From NCBI GenBank assembly GCA_004299845.1, contig CP036201.1:2170001-2234000 (forward strand): a stretch of DNA of 64,000 nt, read 5' to 3'. Positions 62,186 to 64,000 of the stretch are shown in pieces; the first letter of the stretch is position 1, and each line of letters opens with the position of its first letter. The position numbers were made by a program, and so were the translations under genes. Source of the DNA: Verrucomicrobia bacterium S94 (lineage in GTDB: Bacteria > Verrucomicrobiota > Kiritimatiellia > Kiritimatiellales > Pontiellaceae). A model generated the notes under the pieces. It saw only the letters and a list, made by a program, of their open reading frames with translations. It did no database searches and had not been told where the DNA came from.

Positions 62186-64000
62186 TAGAACCCTCCCCGG
62201 GGAACATGCGGAGCATGAATTCTTCTTCGATGAGGCGGACTTTCCAGGTCTGCTCGTCCTTGCGCAGGTTTTCGAGGTGATTGTCGCCGTTGACGTAGAT
62301 GATGTCGAACTCCATGTCTTTGGTGCTGTAGCCCTGTTTCACAAACCAGTCGTTCAGGGCTTCGCTGTCTGTTTCGGCCACCCTGCGCCAGAGCACGAGA
62401 ATTTTTTCGCCCGCCAGATTTTCACCGGTCAGCACGGTGACGCCCTTAATGAGATCCTGCGTCTGCACCTTGAGGCCGATCAGGTAATTGAAGGTTTCGA
62501 TCAGATCCACGTTGACGGGTTTTGTTTCGCCGACGGAGCCGGTCGCCACCTTGAGCGAGTACGAAAACGGATCGGCGAACGCGCTTACATTGAGCAGGCT
62601 GCCTTTGCACTCCACATCGAGCATATAGTGCAGCGTGTAGTCTTCCTTAAGCGCCGCATTCTTTTTGAGCAGATCGTCCTGTTCCGCCGTCCGCTTCAGC
62701 TCCAGATTGTTCAGACAGTCCTCATACGATTCGAGGCGCAGGTATTTAAAGCAATGGGAAATTCCAGACTTTGGATCGGTCGGCTTACCTTTTTTCCAAT
62801 CTTTGGAAAAGACCACTTTCTGAATGCGCGGCTTGAGCACCGTATCGAAATAATCGCCCATTTCAATGAGTATGAATTTACGCTGGCCGGGATACTCTCG
62901 ATTCAAAGACATTAGTCCATGGCCTGCTGTGCCTGAACCAGCAAAACAATCCAAAACAAAACCTTCTTTTTCCTCAACTGAGTAAAAGATCCACTCAGCA
63001 AGCTTTACGGGTTTTGGATAATCGATCATTCCTCCTAAACCCAAATTTTCGAGCTGAATGCTTCCATCACTTTTCAGACTGATAATTGAGCGGAGTAAAA
63101 ATGATTCTACTTCTTTCAGATAGTTGATTGAACTCGGCTGAATTGTTTCTTTGGGAGAATACCAAATCCGTCCTTTGAGAACGCTGCCGTCTGGAAGTTT
63201 GTATGTAGGACCATCCGCTTCTGCCTTACGGAATGTATCCTCCTTCCAGCGCCAGCCACGATCTGGGATGGGGACTGGTTTCCCAGTTGCGGGACTGATG
63301 ACTTCATATCGGGGCCCTTCTGTTTTTGCATTTGGCCACGACATATTAATTTTTCCAAATATTTCATAGTTGGGATCGAGCTCACAATAGAGGGTGATTC
63401 CGCGATCAAAGCCCTGCTTTTTGTAGAATTTCTTAAGTGCCTTCTGGGCAGAAATTAAATCCCTTTTTGCGGATTTCTCCTTACGGATAAGCTCATAGAT
63501 ATCCTCGAGAGCATCCTTTCTCATCACGAAACCGCGATCTTTAGAACGTCGCAGCTTTTGGTCTTTGGCAAACAAATAGATGTACTCATGAATGTTCCCA
63601 ATTCCTTTGTCGTTTTTGGGAACACGCTTATTCCAAGTAATAGTTTCCACATGATTTTCTTCACCAAATACGGACTGAAGAATGTGTCCAAAATTCAAAA
63701 ACTCATTCTCATCGCAATTCGCAAAGAGCGAACCTTCAGCATCTAAAAACCAATACAGATTACCAACTGCTTGGTTCATCATAGTTGCCCACGATGAGGA
63801 CTGATAATTGTCTTTGTAAGCAAACCCATCATCACCAGTATTATAGGGTGGGTCAAAATAGACACATTTAACCTGTTCTCGGTAACGCTCCTGTAAAAGA
63901 TTCAACGCCTGGAAGTTTTCTGAATGAATGAGAAGTCCATCGGTCTGCTCGTCGATGTTGTCGATGGCTGCGAGCAGCTTTTGCTTAAATTCGGCATCGT
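62163..64000 (-). CDS. type III-like site-specific DNA methyltransferase (Mod), runs off right edge
   Basis: At least 612 residues, open at the right edge. The N-terminal part (DEQTDGLLIHSENFQALNLL) leads to motif IV DPPYNTG and later motif I DCFAGSGTAGHGLM, the beta-class order (IV before I) of adenine-N6 or cytosine-N4 methyltransferases such as type III Mod. The stretch from about 62890 to 63900 is visibly more AT-rich (about 40% GC in a sample) than the 3' part, so the gene is mosaic and its recognition region may have been swapped. It heads the mod-DUF3800-BECR-res set. Its true start is outside the window. Confidence 0.9.
   Translation of the reverse strand, partial: DAEFKQKLLAAIDNIDEQTDGLLIHSENFQALNLLQERYREQVKCVYFDPPYNTGDDGFAYKDNYQSSSWATMMNQAVGNLYWFLDAEGSLFANCDENEFLNFGHILQSVFGEENHVETITWNKRVPKNDKGIGNIHEYIYLFAKDQKLRRSKDRGFVMRKDALEDIYELIRKEKSAKRDLISAQKALKKFYKKQGFDRGITLYCELDPNYEIFGKINMSWPNAKTEGPRYEVISPATGKPVPIPDRGWRWKEDTFRKAEADGPTYKLPDGSVLKGRIWYSPKETIQPSSINYLKEVESFLLRSIISLKSDGSIQLENLGLGGMIDYPKPVKLAEWIFYSVEEKEGFVLDCFAGSGTAGHGLMSLNREYPGQRKFILIEMGDYFDTVLKPRIQKVVFSKDWKKGKPTDPKSGISHCFKYLRLESYEDCLNNLELKRTAEQDDLLKKNAALKEDYTLHYMLDVECKGSLLNVSAFADPFSYSLKVATGSVGETKPVNVDLIETFNYLIGLKVQTQDLIKGVTVLTGENLAGEKILVLWRRVAETDSEALNDWFVKQGYSTKDMEFDIIYVNGDNHLENLRKDEQTWKVRLIEEEFMLRMFPGEGSNEDGCLL

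Noticed and set aside
1-64000. CRISPR arrays, tRNA, rRNA, prophage or IS transposase genes
   Set aside because: None recognised on reading; no regularly spaced repeats and no transposase motifs.

Overview
The window is a GC-rich stretch (roughly 55-60% by eye) of a Gram-negative chromosome. The gene content points to the Planctomycetota/Verrucomicrobiota/Kiritimatiellota group, most likely Kiritimatiellota or a close relative. The clues are a DUF1800/DUF1501 exported pair, TPR-rich ExbB/ExbD/TonB-like envelope loci, a PEP-CTERM protein with a formylglycine-generating-enzyme-like domain, large secreted carbohydrate-active proteins, and a separate small GGQ release-factor-like protein. The phylum is inferred from gene content only; no rRNA or tRNA gene was seen.

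Layout. 1-4.0 kb: a minus-strand operon of a large TPR protein, a periplasmic hypothetical and an ExbB-like channel that leaves the left edge. 4.1-8.2 kb: rpmE, prfA, two small genes and nadB on the plus strand. 8.2-12.9 kb: a second minus-strand envelope operon (TPR, ExbB, ExbD, TonB-like, zinc ribbon). 13-27 kb: housekeeping and membrane genes (DUF1800/DUF1501, era, a surA-like foldase, a GGQ rescue factor, a CPBP protease, hexokinase, a GT-C-like membrane protein, an ankyrin lipoprotein, a DUF481 porin-like protein, rlmH, SPFH and NfeD). 27-45 kb: carbohydrate use mixed with metabolism (SDR oxidoreductase, GH43-like protein, pabBC fusion, EamA transporter, asd, a polysaccharide-deacetylase-like giant, the PEP-CTERM protein, a GH105 fusion, an AraC regulator). 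45-50.4 kb: a V4R-type sigma-54 activator divergent from a peptidase/acetate-kinase/acetate-kinase-like operon, with a well-spaced -24/-12 promoter and two upstream inverted repeats. 50.4-54.6 kb: tag, DUF2293, a peroxiredoxin-like lipoprotein, an MFS transporter and a YczE-like membrane protein. 55-64 kb: an accessory defence island with two unknown HTH-like genes, a HicA-HicB-SecB-like toxin-antitoxin-chaperone set, and a type III R-M-like locus carrying DUF3800 and a possible BECR-fold nuclease between mod and res.

Five otherwise intact genes are broken by an apparent one-base deletion, each placed at a short C run of the plus strand. That pattern suggests sequencing error more than gene decay. 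The asd gene has a 40-bp copy of its 3' end about 4.1 kb downstream, bracketing two secreted-protein genes like the footprint of a site-specific insertion. The most interesting systems are the mod-DUF3800-BECR-res locus, the HicAB-SecB set, and the sigma-54 operon whose second acetate kinase has lost its catalytic residues.
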